Shown piece after piece: positions 34,362 through 42,327 of a DNA stretch of 63,036 bases. Source of the stretch: Chitinophaga pinensis (GTDB taxonomy: Bacteria; Bacteroidota; Bacteroidia; Flavobacteriales_D; Crocinitomicaceae). The translations under genes and the position numbers were made by a program. The notes below the pieces were generated by a model. The model had not been told where the DNA came from. It ran no database searches and saw only the letters and a list, made by a program, of their open reading frames with translations. The DNA lies in contig CAMAZP010000017.1 of the NCBI GenBank assembly GCA_945863605.1, positions 1-63,036 of the forward strand. The letters are read 5' to 3'. Numbering within the stretch: position 1 is the stretch's first letter; the number at the start of each line of letters is the position of its first letter.

Positions 34362-35509
34362 TTTTTTGACCTCAAATCTTTAACTACAGGCATTACCAAC
34401 CAAATAACAAAGCAAATCAAAGAAACGAATAAAGGCAGTTGATACCTTGTTTCTTCAATATCGAACTCCAAATCTCGCAATTTTGTGCGTTTCATCTGGT
34501 TAATTTGTGTTAATAGTGTTTGTAAGTCGGGATAAGCCTCACTGGTAATCATAGCAACCCCGTTTGTTTGACTTGCAATTTGTCTTACAAAACTTGGATC
34601 CATACGTGAAACTACTCGCTGGCCTACTGAATTAGTGATGTATCCTTCTCCTAAATAATTTGGATTTATTGGGATAGACCCACCAATTGAAGTTCCAATT
34701 CCCAGCACACACACTTGAATATTGTTTTCGATAATTTCCTCGTAAATCTCTTTATTTTCTTCCTCGTGATTTTCACCATCGGTGATTAAAAAAATTGCTT
34801 TGGTGACATTTTCTTTTGAAAACATATCTTTGGAAGTACTCAAAGCAACTGAAACATTCGTTCCTTGATTTGAAATGAAATCGGTAGTTACGTCATTGAT
34901 AAATAATTTAGCTGCGTTGTAATCAGTAGTCAAAGGCAATTGAACATAAGCCGTTCCAGCGAAAATACATAAACCAATTTTTTCACCTGCGAGGTTATTT
35001 ACCAAAGCATTTAATGCTCTTTTGGCTACTTCAATACGAGGTGTTTGGTCGATATCATTTGTATTCATTGATTTTGAAACGTCTAAACAAACCACTAATT
35101 CCATGCTTTTCACCGTTCCTTTGACTTTCTTTTTACCGTAAATCGGTTGCGCCATGGCAAAAATCAAAAAGACAAATGCCGAACGTAAAATATAGAATCG
35201 CATAATTACCCAAACACTTTTTGGCTGTGGAATTCCATTTTTGTTAAACTGTGATAAATGCTTGTCAATCTCGTTTTTACGGATTAAGGAGCGTACAAAC
35301 AGATATGTAAACGGAACCAATAAAACAAAAAGAAAAAGATTGTATGGTTTTAAAAAAATAATACTTGAAACCTTCAGATTTTCATTAAAAAAGCCGATAA
35401 TCATGAAAAGTGTAAAAGTTAAAATACCAAAACCAGCTTCCAGCAACATTAAATTGCTCACAACTTTTCGAATATTAAAGGTTGGTTTTCGATCAATCAT
35501 TGGTAACAA
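34358..35509 (-). CDS. batB: BatB-like von Willebrand factor A membrane protein
   Basis: A 383-aa protein with two N-terminal helices, one near 120 and one at the C-terminus (LPLFVSLICFVIWLVMPVV), enclosing a vWA domain with the MIDAS motif DVSKS (LVVCLDVSKSMNTNDIDQTP) and LITDGENHEEENKEI. It overlaps batA by up to 17 bp; Met1 or Met4 could be the start. Confidence 0.9.
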   Translation of the reverse strand: MLPMIDRKPTFNIRKVVSNLMLLEAGFGILTFTLFMIIGFFNENLKVSSIIFLKPYNLFLFVLLVPFTYLFVRSLIRKNEIDKHLSQFNKNGIPQPKSVWVIMRFYILRSAFVFLIFAMAQPIYGKKKVKGTVKSMELVVCLDVSKSMNTNDIDQTPRIEVAKRALNALVNNLAGEKIGLCIFAGTAYVQLPLTTDYNAAKLFINDVTTDFISNQGTNVSVALSTSKDMFSKENVTKAIFLITDGENHEEENKEIYEEIIENNIQVCVLGIGTSIGGSIPINPNYLGEGYITNSVGQRVVSRMDPSFVRQIASQTNGVAMITSEAYPDLQTLLTQINQMKRTKLRDLEFDIEETRYQLPLFVSLICFVIWLVMPVVKDLRSKK

Positions 35510-36524
35510 ATAAGCTGAATTCTAAAACAATAACTAAAGTGATAAATACAAAAATCCAATTTAAAAAAGCACCTGGAGTCGGAGGTGGCTCGGATTGATA
35601 ATATTTATCTGCCATTTTTGATTTTTCCAATTGGTCAATTTCTTCATATATGGCAGTTAAACTTTTCTTGTCAGTAGCCCTAAAATATTTACCTCCTGTG
35701 ACATCCGCAATTTCATTCAAGGTAACCTCATCAATTTCTACGGGCATATTTTCGTAGCGAATTCCAACAGGTGTAACTACAGGTGTCGGAGCAACTCCAT
35801 TACTTCCAACGCCAATCGTATAGACACAAATGTTTTTTGTTTTCGCTAATTCAGCAGCTTGAAGCGGTGTAATATCGCCTGCGTTGTTGCTTCCATCAGT
35901 CAACAAAATAATCACTTTCGACTTCAAACTATCACTTCTCAAATTCACAACTCCAGTTCCTAAACCAGTTCCAATCGCCGTTCCACCCTCAATATTCATT
36001 CCGTCAACTTCGTCAATTTGCTTTTTCAGAATTTCGTAATCCAAAGTCATCGGACAAGCAGTGTAAGATTCTCCTGCATAAACCACTAATCCAATGCGAT
36101 CGCCTCTTCTTCCATCGATAAATTCATTAGCAACTTCTTTGGCTGCCTCTAAACGATTGGGTTCAAAGTCAGTCGCAAGCATCGAAAGCGAAACGTCTAA
36201 AGCAATCACAATATCGATTCCGTACTTATAATCGTGGCTATTGGCATCGCTATCGTTCCAACGAAATGGTTTGGCTAGCGCTAAAATGGCAAAAGCAATA
36301 ATTAATAATTTCAAGAGAATAATTCCTTGACGAATGTAGGAAATAGTGTTGTCTTTGAGTTTTTCTTGATTTTGAATGGAAGAAGTAAATTTCCAATCAC
36401 CGGTACGTTTCTTCTCTTGTTTCAGCAATAACCAACCAAAAATTGGTAAGGTCAATAACAGATACAAGTAATTAGCTTGTAGAAACTCGAATTGAAAGAT
36501 ATTTATGTTCCAGTTATTCAGCAT
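35493..36524 (-). CDS. batA: BatA-like von Willebrand factor A membrane protein
   Basis: About 343 aa. Two N-terminal helices (LQANYLYLLLTLPIFGWLLL; GIILLKLLIIAFAILALAKP) are followed by a vWA domain with the MIDAS motif DVSLS (IVIALDVSLSMLATDFEPNR), the metal-site Thr in MNIEGGTAIGTGLG, and LLTDGSNNAGD, ending in a C-terminal helix. ATG 36524 gives a small overlap with the upstream gene; the longer frame from 36554 would overlap by 41 bp. Confidence 0.9.
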   Translation of the reverse strand: MLNNWNINIFQFEFLQANYLYLLLTLPIFGWLLLKQEKKRTGDWKFTSSIQNQEKLKDNTISYIRQGIILLKLLIIAFAILALAKPFRWNDSDANSHDYKYGIDIVIALDVSLSMLATDFEPNRLEAAKEVANEFIDGRRGDRIGLVVYAGESYTACPMTLDYEILKKQIDEVDGMNIEGGTAIGTGLGTGVVNLRSDSLKSKVIILLTDGSNNAGDITPLQAAELAKTKNICVYTIGVGSNGVAPTPVVTPVGIRYENMPVEIDEVTLNEIADVTGGKYFRATDKKSLTAIYEEIDQLEKSKMADKYYQSEPPPTPGAFLNWIFVFITLVIVLEFSLFVTND

Positions 36525-37461
36525 GTTCGTACTCAATTGGACTGGTTTCAACAATTAATTGACGAATCATAAAAAATGATTTTTCAATGATTTCTTCTCC
36601 TGGTTTAGAATCGGCAAACTTCACCATATCTGAGTGATTTAATACCTTCAAAATAGATTCAATCACTTCTTTATCAATGCTTTTAGCTGTTAAAAGTAGC
36701 TTCGTTTCGTAGGTCGTTTTATCCAACAAATTCAAATCGTAGCGTGAAGTTAAGTAAGATCTCAAAATGTAGGAGAGTTCAACAAAATGGTCTTTCAATT
36801 TGTCGCGTTTCCAAAGTTCAGCTTTCTCTAGTGCATCAACAGCGAGTAAGGTTTTTTGCTTGAGCGAAATTTCATGAATATGTGTTTTTGGTTTAATTTT
36901 TGAACGCGTACGCCAGCGATAAATCAAATAAACTATCAATGGAATTAACCACCAAAAAACGTATAAAGTTCCATAATACAACCAATCCTTTTCTACCGGT
37001 GCTTTAATAAACGATTCTTTGATATCGTAAATATCTTTTCCTTTTTTGTGAGGAATTAAATTACATTGCAAATAAGTTGATGGAAATGAACCTGTTGAAT
37101 CATTTAAGGTGAAACGTGGACCTTGCAAAACTACCAAACCACTATCCCAAGCACACAACTCAAAAACGCCCATCCACATTTTATCTTTTCCATTGACAAT
37201 GATTGAGTCGTAAAAGCTTACAATTTCAATTTCGTTAAAATCTCCACCTTTCAAACTTGAATTTTCGTTGGTAATTTTAGCAGGAAAATTGCCCGATGGT
37301 TTACGGAATTTGAAATCATCATTTTTTTCTAGCTTAATTGAATAAATTAAATCTACTCGGTTTCCAACGATGACTTTACTCTTAGTGATTCGCGCTTCAG
37401 GTTGTTGAGCAAAAAGTGACAAACCATTGAAAAACAATATGCTCAGTATCCAATTTCTCAT
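36514..37461 (-). CDS. Bat-operon membrane protein of unknown function
   Basis: A 315-aa protein with a signal peptide (MRNWILSILFFNGLSLFAQQ), an extracytoplasmic beta-rich domain (residues about 20-155), one membrane helix near 170-185 (YYGTLYVFWWLIPLIVYLIY) and a cytoplasmic helical tail (LRSYLTSRYDLNLLDKTTYE). Genes of this type sit between the DUF58 and batA genes in many Bacteroidota Bat operons. The ATG overlaps the DUF58 stop as ATGA. Function unknown. Confidence 0.78.
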   Translation of the reverse strand: MRNWILSILFFNGLSLFAQQPEARITKSKVIVGNRVDLIYSIKLEKNDDFKFRKPSGNFPAKITNENSSLKGGDFNEIEIVSFYDSIIVNGKDKMWMGVFELCAWDSGLVVLQGPRFTLNDSTGSFPSTYLQCNLIPHKKGKDIYDIKESFIKAPVEKDWLYYGTLYVFWWLIPLIVYLIYRWRTRSKIKPKTHIHEISLKQKTLLAVDALEKAELWKRDKLKDHFVELSYILRSYLTSRYDLNLLDKTTYETKLLLTAKSIDKEVIESILKVLNHSDMVKFADSKPGEEIIEKSFFMIRQLIVETSPIEYEHAE

Positions 37462-38327
37462 TTTCTACTTTTAAAAAGTTGAACTAATGGTGGAACAATA
37501 TTTTCTTCCGTATTGAATAATACATAATCGATTCCAGAACTTTTGAACTTTTGAAGTAAAGCTTGCTCTCGAAAAATAAATTCTTTCTCAAACAATCGTT
37601 TCGTTCGTTCGGAAGAGGCATTCACCCAAGTCGTTTGATTGGTTTCAGAATTAAACAATTGAATAAATCCTCGAAGTGGCAATTTCATTTCGCTTTTATC
37701 TTTCACTTTCACAGCCACCAAATCGTGGTGTTTTAAGGTGCGTTTCATATCCTCGATAAAACTTATATCGTCCTCAAAATCACTTAAAAGAAAACAAATT
37801 GCTCTTCGTTTGTGGGTGTTTCTTAAGAATTTCAAAGCTGCTTTTAAATCTGTTCCCGATTGTTTTGGTTCAAATTCCATCATTTGGCGCAAAATCAATA
37901 ACACGTGGTCGCGCCCTTTTTTTGGAGAAATATAAAGCTCAGTATGGTCTGAAAAAAGAATTGCTCCAACTTTATCATTATTAGATAAGGCTGAAAAAGC
38001 GAGTGTTGCAGCAATTTCGATTTGTCGTTGTTTCTTTGAATGCGTTTCACTACCAAATGCCGAAGAACCTGAAATATCTAAAATCAACATCACTGTCAGT
38101 TCGCGTTCTTCTTCAAATACTTTAATAAAAGGAGTGTTGTATCTTGCTGTAACGTTCCAATCAATCGTTCGGATTTCGTCACCAATTTGGTATTCACGGA
38201 CTTCACTAAAAGCCATTCCACGACCTTTAAAGGCTGACTTGTATTGACCTGAGAAAGCCTGTTTGGTTAAGCCTTTGGTTTTGATTTCCAAGGCACGAAT
38301 CGATTTGATTAGTTCGGCGGTATTCAC
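37458..38327 (-). CDS. DUF58 domain protein of the MoxR-Bat operon
   Basis: A 289-aa protein with the DUF58 signatures FKGRGMAFSEVREYQIGDEI and TIDWNVTARYNTPFIKVFEE, then a vWA-like core with LILDISGSSAFGSETHSKKQ. DUF58 proteins are encoded next to MoxR ATPases and are thought to be their substrates or adaptors. It is only 3 bp from moxR and overlaps the next gene by 4 bp. Confidence 0.92.
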   Translation of the reverse strand: MNTAELIKSIRALEIKTKGLTKQAFSGQYKSAFKGRGMAFSEVREYQIGDEIRTIDWNVTARYNTPFIKVFEEERELTVMLILDISGSSAFGSETHSKKQRQIEIAATLAFSALSNNDKVGAILFSDHTELYISPKKGRDHVLLILRQMMEFEPKQSGTDLKAALKFLRNTHKRRAICFLLSDFEDDISFIEDMKRTLKHHDLVAVKVKDKSEMKLPLRGFIQLFNSETNQTTWVNASSERTKRLFEKEFIFREQALLQKFKSSGIDYVLFNTEENIVPPLVQLFKSRK

Positions 38328-38330
38328 GAC

Positions 38331-39353
38331 TTAAGGAACTTCAACGTAGGAAACTATTTTTTCAATAATATCTTTAGCTGTTAAATTCTCGGCTTCAGCT
38401 TCGTAAGTAATTCCGATTCTATGTTGCAACACATCTACTGCTACGGCACGAATATCATCTGGAACCACAAATGCGCGACCTTGCATAAACGCAAAAGATT
38501 TCGCTGCTAATGCCAAATTAATACTACCACGAGGGGAAGAACCGTAAGCAATTAAGTCTGTAAATTGGTTTAAGCCAACAGTTTCAGGTGTGCGTGTTGC
38601 AAAAATAATATCGACAATGTATTGCTCAATTTTCTCATCAACATAAACTTGTCGCACTAAATTTCTGAGGCGAAGAATATCGTCAGTGCTCATTACACGA
38701 GCAGGTTTGTGCATTCCTTCTGGGCGAATATTCGAGCGAACGATTAGTTTTTCTTCTTCTTTCGTTGGGTAACCTAATGACACTTTCAACATAAATCGAT
38801 CGACTTGCGCTTCTGGTAACGGATAAGTTCCCTCTTGTTCAATTGGGTTTTGCGTAGCCAAAACTAAAAATGGTTCGGGCAATTTAAACGTTTCGTCACC
38901 AATAGTAATTTGACGTTCTTGCATTGCTTCCAACAAGGCACTTTGAACTTTCGCAGGAGCACGATTGATCTCATCTGCTAGAACAAAAGATGCAAAAACA
39001 GGCCCTTTTTTAACAGCAAATGATTCTGTTTTTTGGTGATAAACCACTGTGCCTGTTAAATCAGCAGGTAATAAATCGGGTGTAAACTGTATGCGATTAA
39101 ACGAACCGTGAATGGCATCAGCTAAGGTTTTAATAGCCAAAGTTTTAGCCAAACCAGGTACACCTTCTAACAAAATATGTCCGTTGGAAAGTAAGGCAAT
39201 TAGTAGACGATCAATCATTTTATCTTGACCGACAATTGTTTTGCTGATTTCTTTCTTTAAAGCCTCTAAACCAACTAATTCTAATTTAATTTCATCACTT
39301 AATTTTCGCAGGTATTCCGCAGGATTGACTGAATGCGCTGTATTGTCTAACAT
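38331..39353 (-). CDS. MoxR-family AAA+ ATPase
   Basis: About 340 aa. Walker A GVPGLAKTL, Walker B LADEINRAPAKVQSALLEAM, sensor 1 LATQNPIEQEGTYPLPEAQV and DRFMLKVSLGYP identify a MoxR chaperone-type ATPase. MoxR proteins are thought to mature or assemble metal- and vWA-containing complexes. The open frame extends to TTG 39386, but ATG 39353 is the better start. First gene of the seven-gene operon running to batD. Confidence 0.93.
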   Translation of the reverse strand: MLDNTAHSVNPAEYLRKLSDEIKLELVGLEALKKEISKTIVGQDKMIDRLLIALLSNGHILLEGVPGLAKTLAIKTLADAIHGSFNRIQFTPDLLPADLTGTVVYHQKTESFAVKKGPVFASFVLADEINRAPAKVQSALLEAMQERQITIGDETFKLPEPFLVLATQNPIEQEGTYPLPEAQVDRFMLKVSLGYPTKEEEKLIVRSNIRPEGMHKPARVMSTDDILRLRNLVRQVYVDEKIEQYIVDIIFATRTPETVGLNQFTDLIAYGSSPRGSINLALAAKSFAFMQGRAFVVPDDIRAVAVDVLQHRIGITYEAEAENLTAKDIIEKIVSYVEVP

Positions 39354-39442
39354 AATGCTAATTTCGTGTGTACGCAAAGGTGTCAAAGATTGTCTCTAAA
39401 AAGATTGTTTTTGCTGTTAATTCTTGTTAATCTTGTGGTATT

Positions 39443-39450
39443 CAAATCTA
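39443..39450 (-). promoter_or_regulatory. Candidate -7 box (TAGATTTG) for the MoxR-Bat operon
   Basis: On the minus strand TAGATTTG fits TAnnTTTG and would give a leader of about 80 nt before ATG 39353. It overlaps the start of the divergent Zn-ribbon gene, and no -33 TTG is evident. Weak. Confidence 0.25.
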
Positions 39451-39812
39451 TGGAAAACAGAACCTGTAACGAATGTGGGACAAAATTGTCTGGTAGAAAA
39501 GACCAAAAATTCTGCTCGGATTATTGTCGTAATTCATTCAATAACAAAATCAATGAAGATGCAAACTCAACAGTGCGAAGAATCAACGCGATTTTGAGAA
39601 AAAACAGAAGAATACTTGCTAAATTAAATCCCAACGGTAAAAAAACAGTAGATGGTATTACCTTGGCGGAAGAAGGGTTTAATTTTCATTATTTCACCAA
39701 TATTTACCACACTCAAAAGGGTTCAAAGTACTTTTTCTGTTATGATTTTGGCTACATTAAACTGGAAAATGACCAGTATATGTTGGTTCAGAAACAGGAT
39801 TATGTGAAATAA
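39450..39812 (+). CDS. Small Zn-ribbon protein (DUF2116-like)
   Basis: 120 aa from ATG 39450. A treble-clef/Zn-ribbon at the N-terminus (CNECGTKLSGRKDQKFCSDYCR) is followed by a helix (VRRINAILRKNRRILAKLNP) and a beta-rich end (FNFHYFTNIYHTQKGSKYFF). The four Cys would bind one zinc. The frame could be read from further upstream (39366), but that stretch is the intergenic region and the resulting peptide lacks sense. It is divergent from moxR. Function unknown; nucleic-acid binding is possible. Confidence 0.8.
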   Translation: MENRTCNECGTKLSGRKDQKFCSDYCRNSFNNKINEDANSTVRRINAILRKNRRILAKLNPNGKKTVDGITLAEEGFNFHYFTNIYHTQKGSKYFFCYDFGYIKLENDQYMLVQKQDYVK

Positions 39813-39842
39813 GGATTTTAAGATATAATTAAATTTTCAGTA

Positions 39843-40277
39843 TTAAATGAAACTTTCCTTCAACTTGGTAACTACCATTTTATCAATCGGAAAAGTTAAA
39901 TCTGTTTCTTCTAAATCTTCTAATTTCACCCAGCGTTGTTTTTCTGTTTCTCCAAAAAAAGGAATTTCATAGTTAAAACAGTTTATTTTTTTAAAGTCAC
40001 ATTTCACCAAATAATAGAAAGAAACGATTTGGTCTTCTTTCCGAAATGCGGATTCTTGGTAAAAATCATTGAAATAAAAAGGGGTTGCATCCTCAATTTT
40101 GAGATTCAGCTCTTCCTGAAACTCTCGGTGCAACGCATCTATTATCCCCTCCCCTGTTTCAACTCCACCACCAGGAAACTTTGTAAAAAAATGTCCAAAA
40201 CGATTTTCATCCGAAAGTAGAATTTCTTGGTTTTCATTGATTATTAGGCCATAAACTCGGAGGTTGAAGTTTTTCAT
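39843..40277 (-). CDS. Nudix hydrolase
   Basis: 144 aa. The Nudix box GGVETGEGIIDALHREFQEE then LNL matches GX5EX7REUXEEXGU, except that the last Gly is Asn. Preceding strands (VYGLIINENQEILLSDENRF) are typical. It would hydrolyse a nucleoside diphosphate linked to another group; the substrate cannot be told from sequence. Confidence 0.9.
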   Translation of the reverse strand: MKNFNLRVYGLIINENQEILLSDENRFGHFFTKFPGGGVETGEGIIDALHREFQEELNLKIEDATPFYFNDFYQESAFRKEDQIVSFYYLVKCDFKKINCFNYEIPFFGETEKQRWVKLEDLEETDLTFPIDKMVVTKLKESFI

Positions 40278-40371
40278 ATGTGTTTAATTGTTTTTATAAT
40301 GGTCATATGGAATCGCCAATTAAATTCAACCTTGATTGTGACGAATCTCTTTATGGCTTATTTCATAAAAC

Positions 40372-40402
40372 AAAAATAAGGCTACCCTTTCGAATAGCCT
40401 TA
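40372..40402 (-). terminator. Terminator downstream of the 119-aa lipoprotein (copy 1 of a repeated hairpin)
   Basis: AAGGCTA/TAGCCTT form a 7-bp stem around a 10-nt loop. On the minus strand the hairpin is followed by ATTTTTG. The whole 31-bp segment recurs without change at 43865-43895. Confidence 0.85.
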
Positions 40403-40425
40403 GTATAATTTAGAAAAGTTTAGTA

Positions 40426-40785
40426 TTAAGGAGCTGCAGTAATTGTAGTAACCATTTTCTTTGTCACTTCTCCACTTCCTGAACTTGTTACTGTGAAACC
40501 TAAATTGTTTTCCCAATCACAATCAACGAAATAAACCCCAGGTGTTAGTTTTGAAAATGTAACTTGACCTGATGCGTCAGTTGTTGCTGATTTAGAATAA
40601 GTTCCATTGTCAAATTCTGTTTGACTGTTATATAAATAAACCGTTTTACCAGAACCGACTGAACTATTTAGTCCGTCGACAACATTTACAACTAAATCAC
40701 CTGTGTTATTTTTTTGGCAACTTGAAGCAATTAGTAAAAAGAAACCCAAAGATAGGGTAAGCATAAATTGAATTGATTTTTTCAT
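40426..40785 (-). CDS. Small lipoprotein with a prealbumin/Cna-B-like fold
   Basis: 119 aa. Lipoprotein signal with lipobox IASSC, then a single beta-sandwich-like domain (GDLVVNVVDGLN ... KTVYLYNSQTEFDNG ... SATTDASGQVTFSKLTPGVY) of the type seen in carboxypeptidase-regulatory and SpaA/Cna-B modules. Probably anchored on the periplasmic or outer surface. Function unknown. Confidence 0.78.
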   Translation of the reverse strand: MKKSIQFMLTLSLGFFLLIASSCQKNNTGDLVVNVVDGLNSSVGSGKTVYLYNSQTEFDNGTYSKSATTDASGQVTFSKLTPGVYFVDCDWENNLGFTVTSSGSGEVTKKMVTTITAAP

Positions 40786-40818
40786 TTGATTTATTATTTG
40801 ATTATTAATTGATTACGA

Positions 40819-41196
40819 TTAGTTTTTGTCTTTTGATTTAAAATTATCCATTAAAGGTTTTATTTCTGTAGGGGCATCAGTCGATGTTGACTTTGCACTA
40901 GCAGGTCTTTTTGCTTTAATTTTAATTGTATGAGTTGTGAAAATACCACCTGTTAAACTTGAGATAATCGCATCACCAGCGTTGTATCGAGTTATCACTT
41001 GGCAATTTCCATCAGATGGAGTACTTACACTTGTTCGTCCAAGAGGAATCAATCCCCAAAACAACCACATTTGTTTTCCTTTGGCATAAGTATATTCTTC
41101 ACCTTGTGTTTCACGATAAGCCCCAACATTTGTTTTTGTGGTCATACATGAACTAACCGCACTTAGGATAAGAACTGAGAGTAATAAAAATTTCAT
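40819..41196 (-). CDS. Bor-like lipoprotein
   Basis: About 125 aa from ATG 41196 (a longer frame starts at ATG 41217). Signal MKFLLLSVLILSAVSSC with the lipobox Cys at 17. The mature protein contains QMWLFWGLIPLGRTSV and ISSLTGGIFTTHTIKIKAKR, matching the W-x-GLxPLG and LTGGIxTxxT pattern of the Bor family, which in lambda lysogens promotes serum resistance. Here it is chromosomal with no phage genes nearby, so a general envelope role is more likely. The XRE regulator is 14-35 bp upstream. Confidence 0.72.
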   Translation of the reverse strand: MKFLLLSVLILSAVSSCMTTKTNVGAYRETQGEEYTYAKGKQMWLFWGLIPLGRTSVSTPSDGNCQVITRYNAGDAIISSLTGGIFTTHTIKIKAKRPASAKSTSTDAPTEIKPLMDNFKSKDKN

Positions 41197-41230
41197 TTTA
41201 GTGCAAAATTGATTCATTTGTTATTGATTT

Positions 41231-41566
41231 TTAATTGTTACTTTTTTTTGTCAAATCTGTTTTCAATGGATTAATTTCTAATGAATTAAGACTTTTTCTG
41301 ATTGCTCTTATTTCTATTAAAATTCCGTGTAATAACAATGAATGATTCGAATCCAATTCTTCGTTTTTTAATTCGGATGCTAAAAATTCATTGATATCTG
41401 TTCCTAGTATAGTTGCGATTTTTTTTAATCTTTCGATTGGAATTTTAGACTCACCACGTTCTAAACGACTGTAATTTGTCGGATCAATTCCGAGTTCATC
41501 AGCCATGTAGTTTTGTGTGTAATTTTTGCTCAATCGTAAAATTTTTATTTTCTGGTGTAAGTCCAT
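41231..41566 (-). CDS. XRE-family helix-turn-helix regulator
   Basis: 111 aa. Residues about 6-62 form a Cro/CI HTH (IKILRLSKNYTQNYMADELG ... YSRLERGESKIP ... IATILGTDINEFL), followed by a C-terminal helix (LLLHGILIEIRAIRKSLNSL) that may mediate dimerisation. It precedes the Bor-like and 119-aa lipoprotein genes on the same strand and may control them. Confidence 0.9.
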   Translation of the reverse strand: MDLHQKIKILRLSKNYTQNYMADELGIDPTNYSRLERGESKIPIERLKKIATILGTDINEFLASELKNEELDSNHSLLLHGILIEIRAIRKSLNSLEINPLKTDLTKKSNN

Positions 41567-41636
41567 TTTTTTGACGGTTCAAAATTGATAAGTTTTGTTT
41601 GTAATTAAAAGACGATAAATGCAAAGGTTTTGCGAT

Positions 41637-41672
41637 AAACGCACGAAGTCAAGTGATTAACTCCGTGCGTTT
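41637..41672 (-). terminator. Terminator downstream of the Lys/Pro-rich protein gene
   Basis: AAACGCACG at 41637-41645 pairs with CGTGCGTTT at 41664-41672 across an 18-nt loop, just after the stop at 41685 on the minus strand. Confidence 0.7.
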
Positions 41673-41684
41673 GGTTTTCAACTG

Positions 41685-42020
41685 TTATTTTTTAGTTGGT
41701 TTAGGAGTCTTGTTTCCTCGATTTGGCCCTGAAGGTTTCCCCGTTTTACTTGGTAAATTTGGAATAATCTCTGGCTTTGGTTTAACCGTTGGTTTTACAA
41801 TTGGTTTTGGTTTTACAATTGGTTTAGAAACAGGATTTTTTTGCTGATCCTTTTTCTTTTGGTTTTCAGCTAATTGTTTCAATCTGTTTTTTTCAGCTTT
41901 TGCAAATGCTTCATTTACTCCCTTTGTATCTGGATTACGATTAACAATATCAGCTTCGTGGTTTGGTTTTTTATTCATTACTGTTTCGTTTTTATTTTGT
42001 TGTTTTTTAATATTACTCAT
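41685..42020 (-). CDS. Lys/Pro/Asn-rich small protein of unknown function
   Basis: 111 aa with no signal peptide or membrane segment. The N-terminal half (NKKPNHEADIVNRNPDTKGV, then NEAFAKAEKNRLKQLAENQ) resembles a small conserved protein of Bacteroidota as I recall it. The C-terminal half is a Pro-Lys repeat (KPIVKPKPIVKPTVKPKP) and very basic, so probably disordered and possibly nucleic-acid or wall binding. It is the next gene after the LytTR regulator on the same strand, 307 bp away. Confidence 0.6.
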   Translation of the reverse strand: MSNIKKQQNKNETVMNKKPNHEADIVNRNPDTKGVNEAFAKAEKNRLKQLAENQKKKDQQKNPVSKPIVKPKPIVKPTVKPKPEIIPNLPSKTGKPSGPNRGNKTPKPTKK

Positions 42021-42327
42021 TGTCTAATTATTTAAATTGAATATTCAAGATAAATGTAGAATAGGTTGATTTTGAGTAAATTCAAGGCGGTCGAACTGTT
42101 CTAGAAAGAAAGTCGAGGTGTATTTTATTTTCAGGAATAGAATAAGAAAAACTGTAAGAGTTTAACTTTTGATTGATTGCTAATCCTTTTAATTTTATTG
42201 GATAAAATTTCATAGTTCATCGATTTGATGAACCAAAGAAAATACGAAAAATTAGGGTAAGGAATTGTCGAGGGATTTACTCCTCAATAAAGGGATTTAG
42301 ACTAATTAAAAAGGGATTTCAAGCCAA
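42021..42327. other. Intergenic region with a 7-bp palindrome
   Basis: 307 bp without a gene, upstream of the Lys/Pro-rich gene and downstream of the LytTR regulator. GTTCATC at 42215-42221 and GATGAAC at 42227-42233 form a perfect hairpin with a 5-base loop. The phased repeats at 42271-42319 are listed separately. No clear TAnnTTTG box was found near the 42020 start. Confidence 0.4.
42271..42319. promoter_or_regulatory. Three phased AGGGATTT repeats, candidate LytTR-binding array
   Basis: AGGGATTT occurs at 42271-42278, 42291-42298 and 42312-42319, i.e. starts 20 and 21 bp apart, two helical turns. LytTR regulators bind direct repeats with about this period. The array lies directly behind a LytTR regulator gene and upstream of the next gene in the same direction. 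The sequence differs from published LytTR consensus sites, so this is inference. Confidence 0.35.

Noticed and set aside
40819..41196. Prophage remnant because of the Bor-like lipoprotein
   Set aside because: No phage structural, lysis or integrase genes are nearby; chromosomal Bor-like proteins are known.
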